In this document: positions 25,020 through 33,450 of the stretch, piece after piece
How the letters are laid out: each line of letters opens with the position of its first letter
Numbering within the stretch: the first letter of the stretch is position 1
Origin: Sarcina sp034439435
GTDB lineage: Bacteria > Bacillota > Clostridia > Clostridiales > Clostridiaceae
Length of the DNA stretch: 64,000 bases
Direction of reading: 5' to 3'
Assembly (NCBI RefSeq): GCF_034439435.1
Contig: NZ_JAPCKJ010000001.1
Coordinates: 372,001-436,000, forward strand
The notes under the pieces: model-generated
Told to the model about the DNA's origin: nothing
Database searches by the model: none
The model's input: the letters and a program-made list of their open reading frames with translations, nothing else
Program-made: the position numbers and the translations under genes

Positions 25020-25723
25020 ATTAAGTCTCCTAAAATACTAGTTAATCTCAGCTTTAAGTTCTTCATTCTATGCTTACTTACAGGTAGATTAAATTCATTT
25101 ATTATAAGAGAGTCTTTTTGAAGCTCCTCTATTTTTGATAAATTAACAATATAGCTTGTATGACATCTAAAAAAACCAATATTTTTTAGTTCTTTTTCTA
25201 ATTTGTTCATACTAGTCTTTACTATATATTCCTGGGAGTTAGTATGTATAATCACCTTTCTATCAAAGGTTTCAAGAAACAATATCTCTTCAATCCTAAG
25301 CTTAAGCATACTTCCCTTATCTTTTATTGTTATATATGTATCTCTTTTTTTAATAATACTCTCTACACAAGCAGTTACTTGCTCTTTTAATTCTATAAGC
25401 TTAACTGGTTTTATCAAATACCTGAAAGCCCTTACTTCATATCCTTTTTGAACATAATCCCATAAAGCTGTTATAAATATAATCTCAACCTTATCGTCAT
25501 ATTCCCTAACTTTTCTAGCTGTTTCCATTCCAGTTAATTTTCCCATTTGAATATCTAAAAAAAGTATGTCCAACTTTTCTGGATATGATTTCAATAAATC
25601 TTCTCCACTTTCAAAAGCTATTATTTTATAATCAATACCTATTTCATCTAAAACTTTACTTAAATTATTTTTTAGTTCTTCTCTTTGCAAGGAATTATCT
25701 TCACATAATGCAATAGTAAACAT
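25013..25723 (-). CDS. virR: VirR response regulator (LytTR type)
   Basis: A 236-residue transcription factor. Residues 1-120 are a receiver with the phospho-acceptor Asp57 in LFLDIQM and Asp9. Residues ~130-236 are a LytTR DNA-binding domain with FFRCHTS at 184-190 and SKHR at 216-219, the two motifs reported as essential in C. perfringens VirR. It binds paired VirR boxes before toxin genes and the VR-RNA gene; I see no clear VirR box pair in this window. RBS AAGGAGA is about 10 bases before the ATG. Confidence 0.95.
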   Translation of the reverse strand: MFTIALCEDNSLQREELKNNLSKVLDEIGIDYKIIAFESGEDLLKSYPEKLDILFLDIQMGKLTGMETARKVREYDDKVEIIFITALWDYVQKGYEVRAFRYLIKPVKLIELKEQVTACVESIIKKRDTYITIKDKGSMLKLRIEEILFLETFDRKVIIHTNSQEYIVKTSMNKLEKELKNIGFFRCHTSYIVNLSKIEELQKDSLIINEFNLPVSKHRMKNLKLRLTSILGDLIC

Positions 25724-25825
25724 GTCTAATAATCTCCTTTTACCTTATTGTACACTCGTAATTTTATCATATTTTTCTATACATTGGTGAAAATTCTAAG
25801 TCATTTTTTAAATATTTAATAAAAC

Positions 25826-25853
25826 TAAACAAGACCTAGAAAAACCAGGTCTT
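25826..25853 (-). terminator. Terminator of the amidase gene
   Basis: A 7-bp stem (25831-25837 with 25847-25853, 9-nt loop) with a T-rich stretch on the minus strand past it. Moderate strength. Confidence 0.6.
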
Positions 25854-25860
25854 ATTAACA

Positions 25861-26904
25861 TTAATCCATTTTAATATACTTTGCAGTAAACCATGCAGTC
25901 TTATATCCATAACCAGCAAAGTAGGTAGCCAAAGCATATCCATTTTCTGTTTTATGAACATAAAGGCGTTCATTATTTTTAACATATCCCATTTTACTTG
26001 ATGTTTGCGCTGGATTATATCTAGCATCTAATTCTGTAACTATATTTATAGATGTTGCATTAGTATCTATTTTCAAATATTTTTGATTAGCACTAACCCA
26101 TACTTTTGAAGACTCTACTCCACTAGAATCTTTCCAGTAAGTCACTGGTAAATAGTCCTTTTTATCACATACTTCAGGCAAAATCCTAATTCTCTCTCCA
26201 GCAAATATTTCTCCTAAATCTCTATAATTAGTACTTGGGTTATCCCTTGGATCTAAAGCAACTATTGCTTTTGCATTAGTTATTTTTAAAAACTTATCTT
26301 TTGAAGAGTCATTTATAGAAGGCGGAGTCTCACCACCATTATTTTCTGAATCAGATCCACTATCATTACCTATACTATTTCCATCTATAGCTTCTGCAAT
26401 TAATTTTCCTATAAAATCTGGTCCTTTTTCCTTATATATTCTAACATCTTCAGTTGCTTCACAAAAACAAACTTCTACTATAACTGCTGGCATTGATGTT
26501 TTTCTTAATTCATATAGCTTAGAATTAACTTTAACCCCTCTATTCTTAAATCCAGTTTCACTAGAAACTTTATTAACTATTTTTTTTGCATATTCTTCTG
26601 CTTTTCCTCCAGTGCCATAAATCCAAGTACCTGTTCCCAAGGCACCTTCATAAATATCATAAGCCTTATCAAAGTGTATTGATATAAATAAATTTACATT
26701 ATTATCTTCTGCCTTTTGTACTCCTAAATATAAATCTGTATTAACATCACAATCTCCTGGAGTTACATCAATAACATTATGACCTAGTTGATTCAAATAC
26801 TTAATTACAGCCTTATAAACCTTTCTGTTCTCAGTTGTTTCATCAATTATACCACTTGCACCCTTTGCTTGAAAATTATGTCCACCTCTTACTGCTATTT
26901 TCAT
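25861..26904 (-). CDS. N-acetylmuramoyl-L-alanine amidase, endolysin-like
   Basis: A zinc amidase that cuts the bond between muramic acid and the peptide stem. Of 347 residues, 1-175 are an Amidase_3 domain with His9, a Glu at 22 or 25, His77 and the catalytic Glu144 (VEVCFC). A Ser/Asn/Gly-rich linker at ~175-200 leads to two related C-terminal SH3-like segments (~205-275 and ~280-347, both ending in aromatic-rich TAWFTAKYIK-type strands). There is no signal peptide, as in phage endolysins such as Psm, but no phage genes are near. Probably an autolysin or a domesticated endolysin. RBS AGGAGGT. Confidence 0.9.
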   Translation of the reverse strand: MKIAVRGGHNFQAKGASGIIDETTENRKVYKAVIKYLNQLGHNVIDVTPGDCDVNTDLYLGVQKAEDNNVNLFISIHFDKAYDIYEGALGTGTWIYGTGGKAEEYAKKIVNKVSSETGFKNRGVKVNSKLYELRKTSMPAVIVEVCFCEATEDVRIYKEKGPDFIGKLIAEAIDGNSIGNDSGSDSENNGGETPPSINDSSKDKFLKITNAKAIVALDPRDNPSTNYRDLGEIFAGERIRILPEVCDKKDYLPVTYWKDSSGVESSKVWVSANQKYLKIDTNATSINIVTELDARYNPAQTSSKMGYVKNNERLYVHKTENGYALATYFAGYGYKTAWFTAKYIKMD

Positions 26905-27006
26905 AAGAAATTACCTCCTGAAAAATATTTTCTTCTCATTATATAAATATTTTCAAATAGTAATTTCAGTTCCAATATTCTAAAATTTTCTTTAATTTAT
27001 GTTATT

Positions 27007-27294
27007 TTATCTGTATTTTCCAACTTTTTCTTCCATAGTAACTCCATCTTTTTTATAATCTATTTTTACTATAGATATAACTCTTCCTGCCCCTTCTTTA
27101 AGACATATCTCTTGAGATTTCTTTACTATTTCTAATAATTCATCAATATTTCCTTCCATAGTTGTTTCCATAGGTCCAACCTCATATTTGACACCAGTTG
27201 ATTCTATATACTCAATAACCTTATCAACAACTTCATAAAGTCTTTCTTCTTTTACCGATGGGATTATTTGCAAACTAACATTACAAGTCATCAT
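27007..27294 (-). CDS. Thiamine-binding protein family (MTH1187/YkoF, DUF77)
   Basis: A 95-residue cytoplasmic protein with a ferredoxin-like fold. The pattern CNVSLQIIPSVKEERLYEVVDKVIEYI (in parts), GVKYEVGPMETTMEG (~34-48) and a C-terminal VISIVKIDYKKDG matches the thiamine-binding family related to YkoF domains. Homologues bind thiamine or its pyrimidine moiety, sometimes next to transporters; none is adjacent here and no TPP riboswitch motif is seen upstream. RBS AGGAGTGA; either of two consecutive Met codons may be used. Confidence 0.8.
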   Translation of the reverse strand: MMTCNVSLQIIPSVKEERLYEVVDKVIEYIESTGVKYEVGPMETTMEGNIDELLEIVKKSQEICLKEGAGRVISIVKIDYKKDGVTMEEKVGKYR

Positions 27295-27436
27295 TTTAAT
27301 TCACTCCTCATATTAAAATTTCACATTATACATTTTATACATTAAAATTATCATGTAATAACCAAAATAGGTTTACATAATTCTATATAATTACATTTTA
27401 TCATAAATCCTATTTCAGTTTTAATTCTTTCTATTT

Positions 27437-27592
27437 TTATTGATTAAAAATATCTAAGTTAAAATCATCAGATAAGTATTGTAGCATTCTCTCTTCCGCT
27501 CTACTATTTCCTTTATTAGCAAAATAGCTTCTGTTCTTGCTAGGTCTAAGACTGTTATTTCTATAAAACACTGCTTGTAAAAAGATTTCTAG
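27437..27592 (-). pseudogene. Orphan reading-frame fragment
   Basis: A 51-codon open frame ends at TAA (27437-27439) and reads like a real protein C-terminus (YFANKGNSRAEERMLQYLSD, then DFNLDIFNQ). It has no ATG before the internal Met, and the only alternative start (GTG at 27571) has no ribosome site. It follows the terminator of the G5/3D gene. I interpret it as the 3' remnant of a decayed gene, family not recognised; a spurious frame cannot be excluded. Confidence 0.35.
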
Positions 27593-27594
27593 TT

Positions 27595-27628
27595 AAAACA
27601 AAAAGACAGGCTAAAAAGCCTGTCTCTT
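27595..27628 (-). terminator. Terminator of the G5/3D protein gene
   Basis: A 9-bp GC-containing stem AGACAGGCT/AGCCTGTCT (27604-27612 with 27617-27625, 4-nt loop) followed by Ts on the minus strand. Confidence 0.92.
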
Positions 27629-27636
27629 TATCGTAG

Positions 27637-28650
27637 TTAATTTAATATATAAACGTCTAAGTTTCTAACGCCCCAGTTAGATGCCTCTGCTTCTGTATTA
27701 AAGAAAAGGTCTATCTTATTTCCTTTTATAGCACCACCTGTATCAGCCGCAATAGCATAACCATAACCTTCTACATATAGCTTTGTTCCTAAAGGTATAA
27801 CATTAGGATCCACAGCAATTGTACTGTATCCATTTGGATCTCTAAGAACATGCATTCCTGATGCTGTATATGCTTCTGCTGAGCCTGCTGGATGATTATA
27901 AGCTGTAGAGGTAACACTTAGTTTTTTCTTAAAGTTTATACTTTCTCCCCCTCTACTTAGGGTTTGAGCCTCTTGCGTACCTTTTACAACCTCTTTATTT
28001 ACAGGTTCCTTAACAACTAATTCCTGTACAACGTTATTACTTACTTCTTTTCCATTCTCATAAACAAGTTCGCGAGTTACTTTTTTCTCGCCATTTTGTC
28101 CACTGCTTAATGTTTCTGTATATGTTTGTGGCTTAGATTCATCCTTTTTAACTTCTGTTGTAAATTCTATAGGTTGAACTTCTGTAACTTTCTTTACATC
28201 AACATTTACCACTTCAACATTCATTCCATCTTTTAGACTCTCATCTTTGCTTGGTAGTATCTTATCATTATCATCAAAAGGTATTCCTTCTGATTTTAAC
28301 ATATCCTCTACATTATCTTCCGCACTAACAATCTCTTTTTCACCATCTGCTGTCTTTACTTTTACATTAACAGCCTCACTTATAATGATTGTTTCATTTC
28401 TTGATATTTTACTTTCTAATGAAGGTGTTACTTTGTCTTGAGGTGCTACTGTTATTCCATTATCGTGTAAAGCCCCTTGTACTGTACCTTTGTAGGTAAC
28501 AATCTCCGTTTTCTCTCCATTAACTACTACGTTAAGAGTTTTTCTCATTGAAAATACTATTAGCCCTCCAGCTAGCACTAACCCCGTCAGTCCTATAGCT
28601 AAAGTCTTATTTCTATTTTCCCTTGAAAATAACTTTTTAATGTTTACCAT
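27637..28650 (-). CDS. YabE-type wall protein: DUF348, G5 and 3D domains
   Basis: A cell-surface muralytic protein related to B. subtilis YabE and resuscitation-promoting-like factors. From the ATG at 28650: membrane anchor/signal at ~15-36 (LAIGLTGLVLAGGLIVFSM), two DUF348 repeats (~39-150), a G5 domain (~155-230, EVQPIEFTTEVKKDES), and a C-terminal 3D domain (~245-337) with the three conserved Asp positions visible as AVDPNVIPLG, AADTGGAIKG and KIDLFF. A longer frame from TTG 28671 exists, but GGAGGAG sits just before 28650. It has its own promoter and terminator. Confidence 0.9.
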   Translation of the reverse strand: MVNIKKLFSRENRNKTLAIGLTGLVLAGGLIVFSMRKTLNVVVNGEKTEIVTYKGTVQGALHDNGITVAPQDKVTPSLESKISRNETIIISEAVNVKVKTADGEKEIVSAEDNVEDMLKSEGIPFDDNDKILPSKDESLKDGMNVEVVNVDVKKVTEVQPIEFTTEVKKDESKPQTYTETLSSGQNGEKKVTRELVYENGKEVSNNVVQELVVKEPVNKEVVKGTQEAQTLSRGGESINFKKKLSVTSTAYNHPAGSAEAYTASGMHVLRDPNGYSTIAVDPNVIPLGTKLYVEGYGYAIAADTGGAIKGNKIDLFFNTEAEASNWGVRNLDVYILN

Positions 28651-28759
28651 ATTATCTCCTCCTTCTGGCAAATAAAAGTTTTACGCTTCCATGCGAAAGT
28701 TATACGCTTTTCTGTATGTCAGAAGGGATTTTACACTTTTTAAGTAAAATACCTTTTTC

Positions 28760-28788
28760 ATTGTAACCCATTTGTAATAATTAATCAA
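28760..28788 (-). promoter_or_regulatory. Promoter of the G5/3D protein gene
   Basis: On the minus strand -35 TTGATT (28783-28788) and -10 TACAAT (28760-28765) with 17-base spacing. Confidence 0.65.
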
Positions 28789-29007
28789 ATGACCTATTTT
28801 ACTCATATTCGTACTATTTCTATAAATTCTTAGGTGTATTAGCTAAAAAGCAAGTTTAACTCCATAAATGCTCCCTTATGCTTCGCATAACTATAAATAA
28901 TGCATAGTTTTATGCTATTAATTAAAAATTCAGACAATTCTCTATCTTTATTTTAGAGGTATTTTTGGAAAAATATAAACTAGATTCTATTAAAATCCTA
29001 AATAAAA

Positions 29008-29040
29008 ATAAAGGATAAAACAATGAAGTTTTTATCCTTT
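29008..29040 (-). terminator. Terminator of uraA
   Basis: An 11-bp perfect stem AAAGGATAAAA/TTTTATCCTTT (29010-29020 with 29030-29040, 9-nt loop), T-rich beyond. Confidence 0.85.
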
Positions 29041-29071
29041 ATTTTACTTACTTTAATAAAATCTAGTTTAA

Positions 29072-30373
29072 TTATTCTTTTTCATTCATTAAACCTAATT
29101 TATCAAATAACATAAATGATAAGCTTAAAATCATAGCAACTATTGTTGCTAATCCCATTCCTTTAATTTCTACTGCACCAAACCTTACTGCAATATTACT
29201 TAATCCAACTATCATTACTACTGATGTTAGTATTAAGTTTCTTGATTTTGAATAATCAACCTTTTCTTCTATAAATGTTCTTAATCCAGATGTAGCTATA
29301 GTACCGAATAGAAGTAAACTTACGCCTCCTATTACTGGTGTTGGAATACTTCTTATAAGAGCTGACAAAGTTCCTGAAAATCCTAATAATAAAGAAAGTG
29401 CTCCGGCACCGCATATTACGTAAGAACTATAAACCTTTGTTAATGCCATAACTCCAATATTCTCACCATAAGTTGTTGTAGGTACCGAACCAAAAAATCC
29501 AGATATCATTGTTGATAATCCATCTCCTAAAAGAGATTTATTAAGTCCCGGATCCTTAGATAAATCCTTACCAACAATACTACTTGTTACTACTAAATGG
29601 CCAACATGCTCTGCAACTACTACAAAGGTTGCTGGTAAAATTGTTAATATTGCATTTAAACTTGGTTTAGCTATATGTATTTGAGGTAGGACGAAAAGGC
29701 TTGCCTCTTTTACTGGCGTAAAATCTACTAATCCTAAGAAGCAACTAACTACGTACCCCGTAACTATACCTATTAATATAGGTATTACTTTTAAAAATCC
29801 TTTTAATAATACTGAAGATAAGATTACAGTTATTATTGTAATCATTGAAACTAGTACCCATGTTTGATTTAAAGTTGGTGAGTTAGATAAACCTACTGGG
29901 AAGCCAGCCATATCTGCAGCTGTTGGAGCTAACTCCAACCCTATTATTGTTACTATAGATCCCATAGCTGCTGGTGGAAATAACTTTCTAATCCAACCAG
30001 TTCCTACAAAGCCTACAATAATAGCTATAGTAGCAAACAATAAACCTGAAACTACAAACCCACTTTGTACTTCAGTAAATGAATATCCTTCTCCCATTAA
30101 AAGTAATACTGGTGATATAAATGCAAAACTTGATCCTAAGTATGCTGGAATCTTTCTCTTTGTTATAAATGCATATAATAATGTTCCTATTCCATTAAAG
30201 AATAAAACCGTTGCAGGATCAATATTTAAAAGAATTGGTACTAAGACTGATGATCCAAACATTGCAAATAAATGTTGGACACTTAAAGGAATTGCTTTTT
30301 TTAGAGGTACTTTATCCTCTACTCCTATGACTTCTAGTAGTTCTACCTCTTTATTTTGTGCAGCATCTGCCAT
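29072..30373 (-). CDS. uraA: Uracil permease (NCS2 / UraA family)
   Basis: A proton-coupled nucleobase importer of 433 residues with about 14 membrane segments. LSVQHLFAMFGSSVLVPILL (~30-50) and PAYLGSSFAFISP (~75-88) are closer to uracil permeases (UraA/PyrP) than to xanthine permeases. Glu residues for substrate binding are seen in VVVAEHVGHL (~250) and the NCS2 motif in TTTYGENIGVMALTKVYS (~300). The transcript has a PyrR-type hairpin (30394-30409) directly before the ribosome site GGGAGGAG, which supports a pyrimidine substrate. Confidence 0.88.
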   Translation of the reverse strand: MADAAQNKEVELLEVIGVEDKVPLKKAIPLSVQHLFAMFGSSVLVPILLNIDPATVLFFNGIGTLLYAFITKRKIPAYLGSSFAFISPVLLLMGEGYSFTEVQSGFVVSGLLFATIAIIVGFVGTGWIRKLFPPAAMGSIVTIIGLELAPTAADMAGFPVGLSNSPTLNQTWVLVSMITIITVILSSVLLKGFLKVIPILIGIVTGYVVSCFLGLVDFTPVKEASLFVLPQIHIAKPSLNAILTILPATFVVVAEHVGHLVVTSSIVGKDLSKDPGLNKSLLGDGLSTMISGFFGSVPTTTYGENIGVMALTKVYSSYVICGAGALSLLLGFSGTLSALIRSIPTPVIGGVSLLLFGTIATSGLRTFIEEKVDYSKSRNLILTSVVMIVGLSNIAVRFGAVEIKGMGLATIVAMILSLSFMLFDKLGLMNEKE

Positions 30374-30390
30374 GTTATTTCTCCTCCCTT

Positions 30391-30410
30391 TTCTAGACTC
30401 TCAGGTCTAA
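30391..30410 (-). promoter_or_regulatory. PyrR-binding-loop-like hairpin at the uraA start
   Basis: On the minus strand TAGAC-CTGAGA-GTCTA forms a 5-bp stem and 6-nt loop, matching the PyrR RNA-binding pattern ARUCCNGNGAGGYU except for one U-G pair replaced by A-U. It ends a few bases before the GGGAGGAG ribosome site, so a bound protein could block translation, as proposed for PyrR in some bacteria. No pyrR gene is in the window. Confidence 0.6.
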
Positions 30411-30560
30411 ATTAAAAGTTTATATAAAATATAGCATACCGTTCATAATAATTCAATATTTTTTTGTCGTATTTTATGATATAATAAGTATTCATGTACA
30501 TAAAACTATTTTTGTGCATTAACAAATTATTAAAATTAGAAAAAGAAAGGACAGAACTTA

Positions 30561-32144
30561 ATGATTACAGTAAATAATGTAAGCTTAAGATTTGGTGGAA
30601 GAAAACTTTTTGAAGATGTTAACTTAAAGTTTACTCCTGGAAATTGTTACGGAGTTATCGGTGCAAATGGTGCTGGTAAATCTACATTTTTAAAAATATT
30701 AGCTGGCGAAATAGAACCTAATACAGGAGAAGTTTCAATCCCTGCTAAGACAAGAGTTTCAGTTTTAAAACAGGATCACTATAAATATGATGAATGTGAA
30801 GTTTTAAAAACAGTTATAATGGGAAATCCAAGATTATTTGAAATAATGGAAGAAAAAGATGCTTTATATGCTAAGCCAGATTTTTCTGATGAAGATGGAA
30901 TAAAAGCTGCAGAACTTGAGGCAGAATTTGCTGATTTAGATGGATGGGAAGCAGAATCAGAAGCTTCTTCATTACTTCAAGGTTTAGGAATCGGTACTGA
31001 GCTTCACTATAACACTGTTGGTGATCTTAAAGGTGATGAAAAAGTTAAGGTTCTTTTAGCTCAGGCTTTATTTGGTAAGCCAGATGTACTTATACTTGAC
31101 GAGCCTACAAACCACTTAGATATAAAAGCTATTACATGGCTTGAAAACTTCTTAGGAAACTTTGAAGGAACAGTTATAGTTGTATCCCATGATAGACATT
31201 TCTTAAACATGGTTTGTACACAAATATGTGACGTTGACTTTGGAAAAATCAAATTATATGTTGGTAACTATGATTTCTGGTATGAATCAAGTCAACTTGC
31301 TCTTCAAATGGCAAAAGATCAAAATAAGAAAAAAGAAGATAAGATTAAAGAACTTCAAAACTTCATTGCTAGATTCAGTGCTAATGCTTCTAAATCTAAG
31401 CAAGCAACTTCTCGTAAAAAGTTATTAGATAAGATAACTTTAGATGATATTCAACCTTCAAGTAGAAAATATCCATTTGTTGGTTTTAAACCTGAAAGAG
31501 AAGTTGGAAATGACATATTAGAAGTTAATGGAATCTCAAAAACTGTTGATGGAGTTAAACTTTTAGATAACGTAAGCTTCAGAGTTAATAAAGACGATAA
31601 GATTGCTTTCGTTGGAAATGAAAGATCAATAACAACTTTATTCAAGATTATAAACGGAGAAATGGAACCAGATTCAGGAGATTATAAATGGGGTGTAACT
31701 ATTTCAAATGCATACTTCCCTAAAGATAATACTGAATTCTTTGATGGTTGTGAATTAAGTCTAGTTGATTGGCTTAGACAATTCTCTGATGAAAAATCTG
31801 AATCTTACTTAAGAGGATTTTTAGGAAGAATGTTATTCTCAGGTGAAGAAGCTCTTAAACAAGCTTCTGTGTTATCAGGGGGAGAAAAAGTTAGATGTAT
31901 GCTTTCTAAGTTAATGCTTAGCTCAGCTAACGTTTTAACATTAGATCAACCTACTAACCACTTAGATCTTGAATCAATAACAGCAGTAAACAATGGTTTA
32001 GATGACTATAAGAGTGTATTATTATTCGCTTGTCACGACCACCAATTCGTTCAAACTATAGCAAACAGAATCATAGAATTAACTCCAGAAGGAATTAAAT
32101 TCGATAAATCTTGCTCATATGATGAATATTTAGAAACTAAATAA
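30561..32144 (+). CDS. ABC-F ATPase, YbiT/YkpA-like, with one degenerate ATP site
   Basis: A 527-residue soluble ABC-F protein. Half 1 has intact Walker A GANGAGKS (34-41) and Walker B DEPTNHLD (Asp180, Glu181), but its signature reads LKGDEK (156-161) instead of LSGGQ. Half 2 has a Walker A position reading GNERSITT (352-359) with no Lys, an intact signature LSGGEK (438-443), and DQPTNHLD with Gln463 in place of the catalytic Glu. Only the site from half-1 Walker and half-2 signature should work. The linker (~245-300) is the tRNA-interacting helical hairpin. ATG at 30561; AAAGGA upstream. Confidence 0.92.
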   Translation: MITVNNVSLRFGGRKLFEDVNLKFTPGNCYGVIGANGAGKSTFLKILAGEIEPNTGEVSIPAKTRVSVLKQDHYKYDECEVLKTVIMGNPRLFEIMEEKDALYAKPDFSDEDGIKAAELEAEFADLDGWEAESEASSLLQGLGIGTELHYNTVGDLKGDEKVKVLLAQALFGKPDVLILDEPTNHLDIKAITWLENFLGNFEGTVIVVSHDRHFLNMVCTQICDVDFGKIKLYVGNYDFWYESSQLALQMAKDQNKKKEDKIKELQNFIARFSANASKSKQATSRKKLLDKITLDDIQPSSRKYPFVGFKPEREVGNDILEVNGISKTVDGVKLLDNVSFRVNKDDKIAFVGNERSITTLFKIINGEMEPDSGDYKWGVTISNAYFPKDNTEFFDGCELSLVDWLRQFSDEKSESYLRGFLGRMLFSGEEALKQASVLSGGEKVRCMLSKLMLSSANVLTLDQPTNHLDLESITAVNNGLDDYKSVLLFACHDHQFVQTIANRIIELTPEGIKFDKSCSYDEYLETK

Positions 32145-32145
32145 T

Positions 32146-32179
32146 AAAAAAGCACTAGTTTTTCTAGTGCTTTTTTTAT
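32146..32179 (+). terminator. Terminator of the YbiT-like gene
   Basis: An AAAAGCACTAG/CTAGTGCTTTT stem (32148-32158 with 32164-32174, 5-nt T loop) ending in a T-run; the opposite side is A-rich, so it may also serve the convergent deacetylase gene. Confidence 0.92.
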
Positions 32180-32201
32180 TGGATATATTTTGAACTGAGC
32201 C

Positions 32202-33173
32202 CTAAACATTAGCATCACTTATAGTTTTAAACTCATATCCTTCTTCTTTATAAAATTTTATTATTTCAGGTAATGCTTTTACGGTTTTTTCTTTACCAAA
32301 AGTATCATGCATAAGTAGAACTACTTGATTCTTTCCCTTTGATGTCTTTTTAACATAATCAATCATTTCCTGTGGAGTATATGGTTTTCCTTCAGCATCT
32401 CCATTTAAAGCATTCCAATCTACACTTACAATTCTATTCTTTTCTAAGTTATTATTTAAGTCCTGTAAGTTTCTATCTTTATAATATACTCTACTATTAT
32501 ATCCTCCTGGCATTCTTAGAACATTTGTATCAAATTCAACTCCAAGAACTTCTCTCATTAATTCATTTGTCTTTTTAAACTCATCCATGAAATAATTAAC
32601 ATCTGTTATATTGCCAGGATAAAGACGTTTAAAATTATGACTATAACTATGGTTAGCTATGGCATGCCCCTCTTCAATTGCTCTTTTCAAACTTTCCTTT
32701 GGCGCTTGTCCAGACTCTAGTCTTGAACCTAGCATAAAGAAAGTTCCTTTAACATCTTCACTTTTTAGAATATCTAAAACCTGTTCTGTAAGCGGACTAG
32801 GTCCATCATCAAAAGTAAGAAATACATACTTCTCATCTCCTTCATAAGAACCATCTACCATTTTACTTACATCTTTTACATTAACAGCATAGTTTTTACC
32901 ATCAAAAGTAACGTTTCTACCTGGAACAATATCAGTTAGTTCATATTTAGGAAGCTCAACTGTGGATTCTTCCGTTTCTATCTCTTTATTTTCCTCTTCT
33001 TTAATTTCATCTCCTGTATTTCCCTTAGCTATTTCTGTTTTTCCATTTAAAGCAATTCTTGTCCCTAAAAAGACCAAGACAGCTATAGTGATCAAAACTA
33101 CTCCAATTCTTCTTCGTATATATTTTCTTTTTAAAGCCTTACTTTTTCTTTTGCTGAAAACTTCCTTACTCAT
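32202..33173 (-). CDS. Membrane-anchored polysaccharide deacetylase
   Basis: A 323-residue carbohydrate esterase 4 enzyme facing the outside. From the ATG at 33173: basic cytoplasmic start, one membrane helix at ~24-40 (GVVLITIAVLVFLGTRI), an acidic spacer, then the NodB domain from ~115. Motifs are TFDDGP (Asp122-Asp123), HSYSH (His175, His179), RMPGGYNS (220-227), VDWNA (251-255) and LLMHD (His289). It probably deacetylates peptidoglycan GlcNAc, giving lysozyme resistance. The longer frame from 33191 is rejected because GGAGG lies immediately before 33173. It is the second of three deacetylase-type genes in the window. Confidence 0.9.
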   Translation of the reverse strand: MSKEVFSKRKSKALKRKYIRRRIGVVLITIAVLVFLGTRIALNGKTEIAKGNTGDEIKEEENKEIETEESTVELPKYELTDIVPGRNVTFDGKNYAVNVKDVSKMVDGSYEGDEKYVFLTFDDGPSPLTEQVLDILKSEDVKGTFFMLGSRLESGQAPKESLKRAIEEGHAIANHSYSHNFKRLYPGNITDVNYFMDEFKKTNELMREVLGVEFDTNVLRMPGGYNSRVYYKDRNLQDLNNNLEKNRIVSVDWNALNGDAEGKPYTPQEMIDYVKKTSKGKNQVVLLMHDTFGKEKTVKALPEIIKFYKEEGYEFKTISDANV

Positions 33174-33365
33174 ATTACCTCCAAAACACAACTTAATTCT
33201 ATTTAATTATACAAATTTCTTCCTTTTTAAATGGTGAAATTTCTATTACAGAACGGTGTTATTTTATGTACTTTTAATTAATTCTTTATATAAACTTTTT
33301 AAATAACAAAATAAATTTCTTTATACCAATAGTATATTCAAAATACGCTTTTATATTATTTTATA

Positions 33366-33428
33366 AAAAAAAATTAACTCTACTCTTTTAGCTTTTTTCA
33401 TACAAATAATAAATTAAAAGAATAGAGT
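33366..33428 (-). terminator. Terminator of the giant glycosidase gene
   Basis: A 14-bp stem with one mismatch (33377-33390 with 33415-33428), large loop, followed on the minus strand by a run of eight Ts (33366-33373). Confidence 0.75.
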
Positions 33429-33450
33429 CAAATTTTAATTTTTTATAAGA

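Larger units (their letters stand above)
28672..29071. other. Intergenic region between uraA and the G5/3D gene
   Basis: No gene. It holds the uraA terminator (29008-29040), the promoter of the G5/3D gene (28760-28788), a 15-bp palindrome at 28876-28890 (TTATGC-TTC-GCATAA) and two TACGCTT direct repeats (28682-28715) in the leader. The roughly 100-nt leader after the promoter has no riboswitch class I can name. Confidence 0.5.

Noticed and set aside
25861..26904. Prophage remnant around the amidase
   Set aside because: Neighbours are virRS and a thiamine-binding protein. No holin, portal, tail or integrase gene and no attachment repeats are visible.
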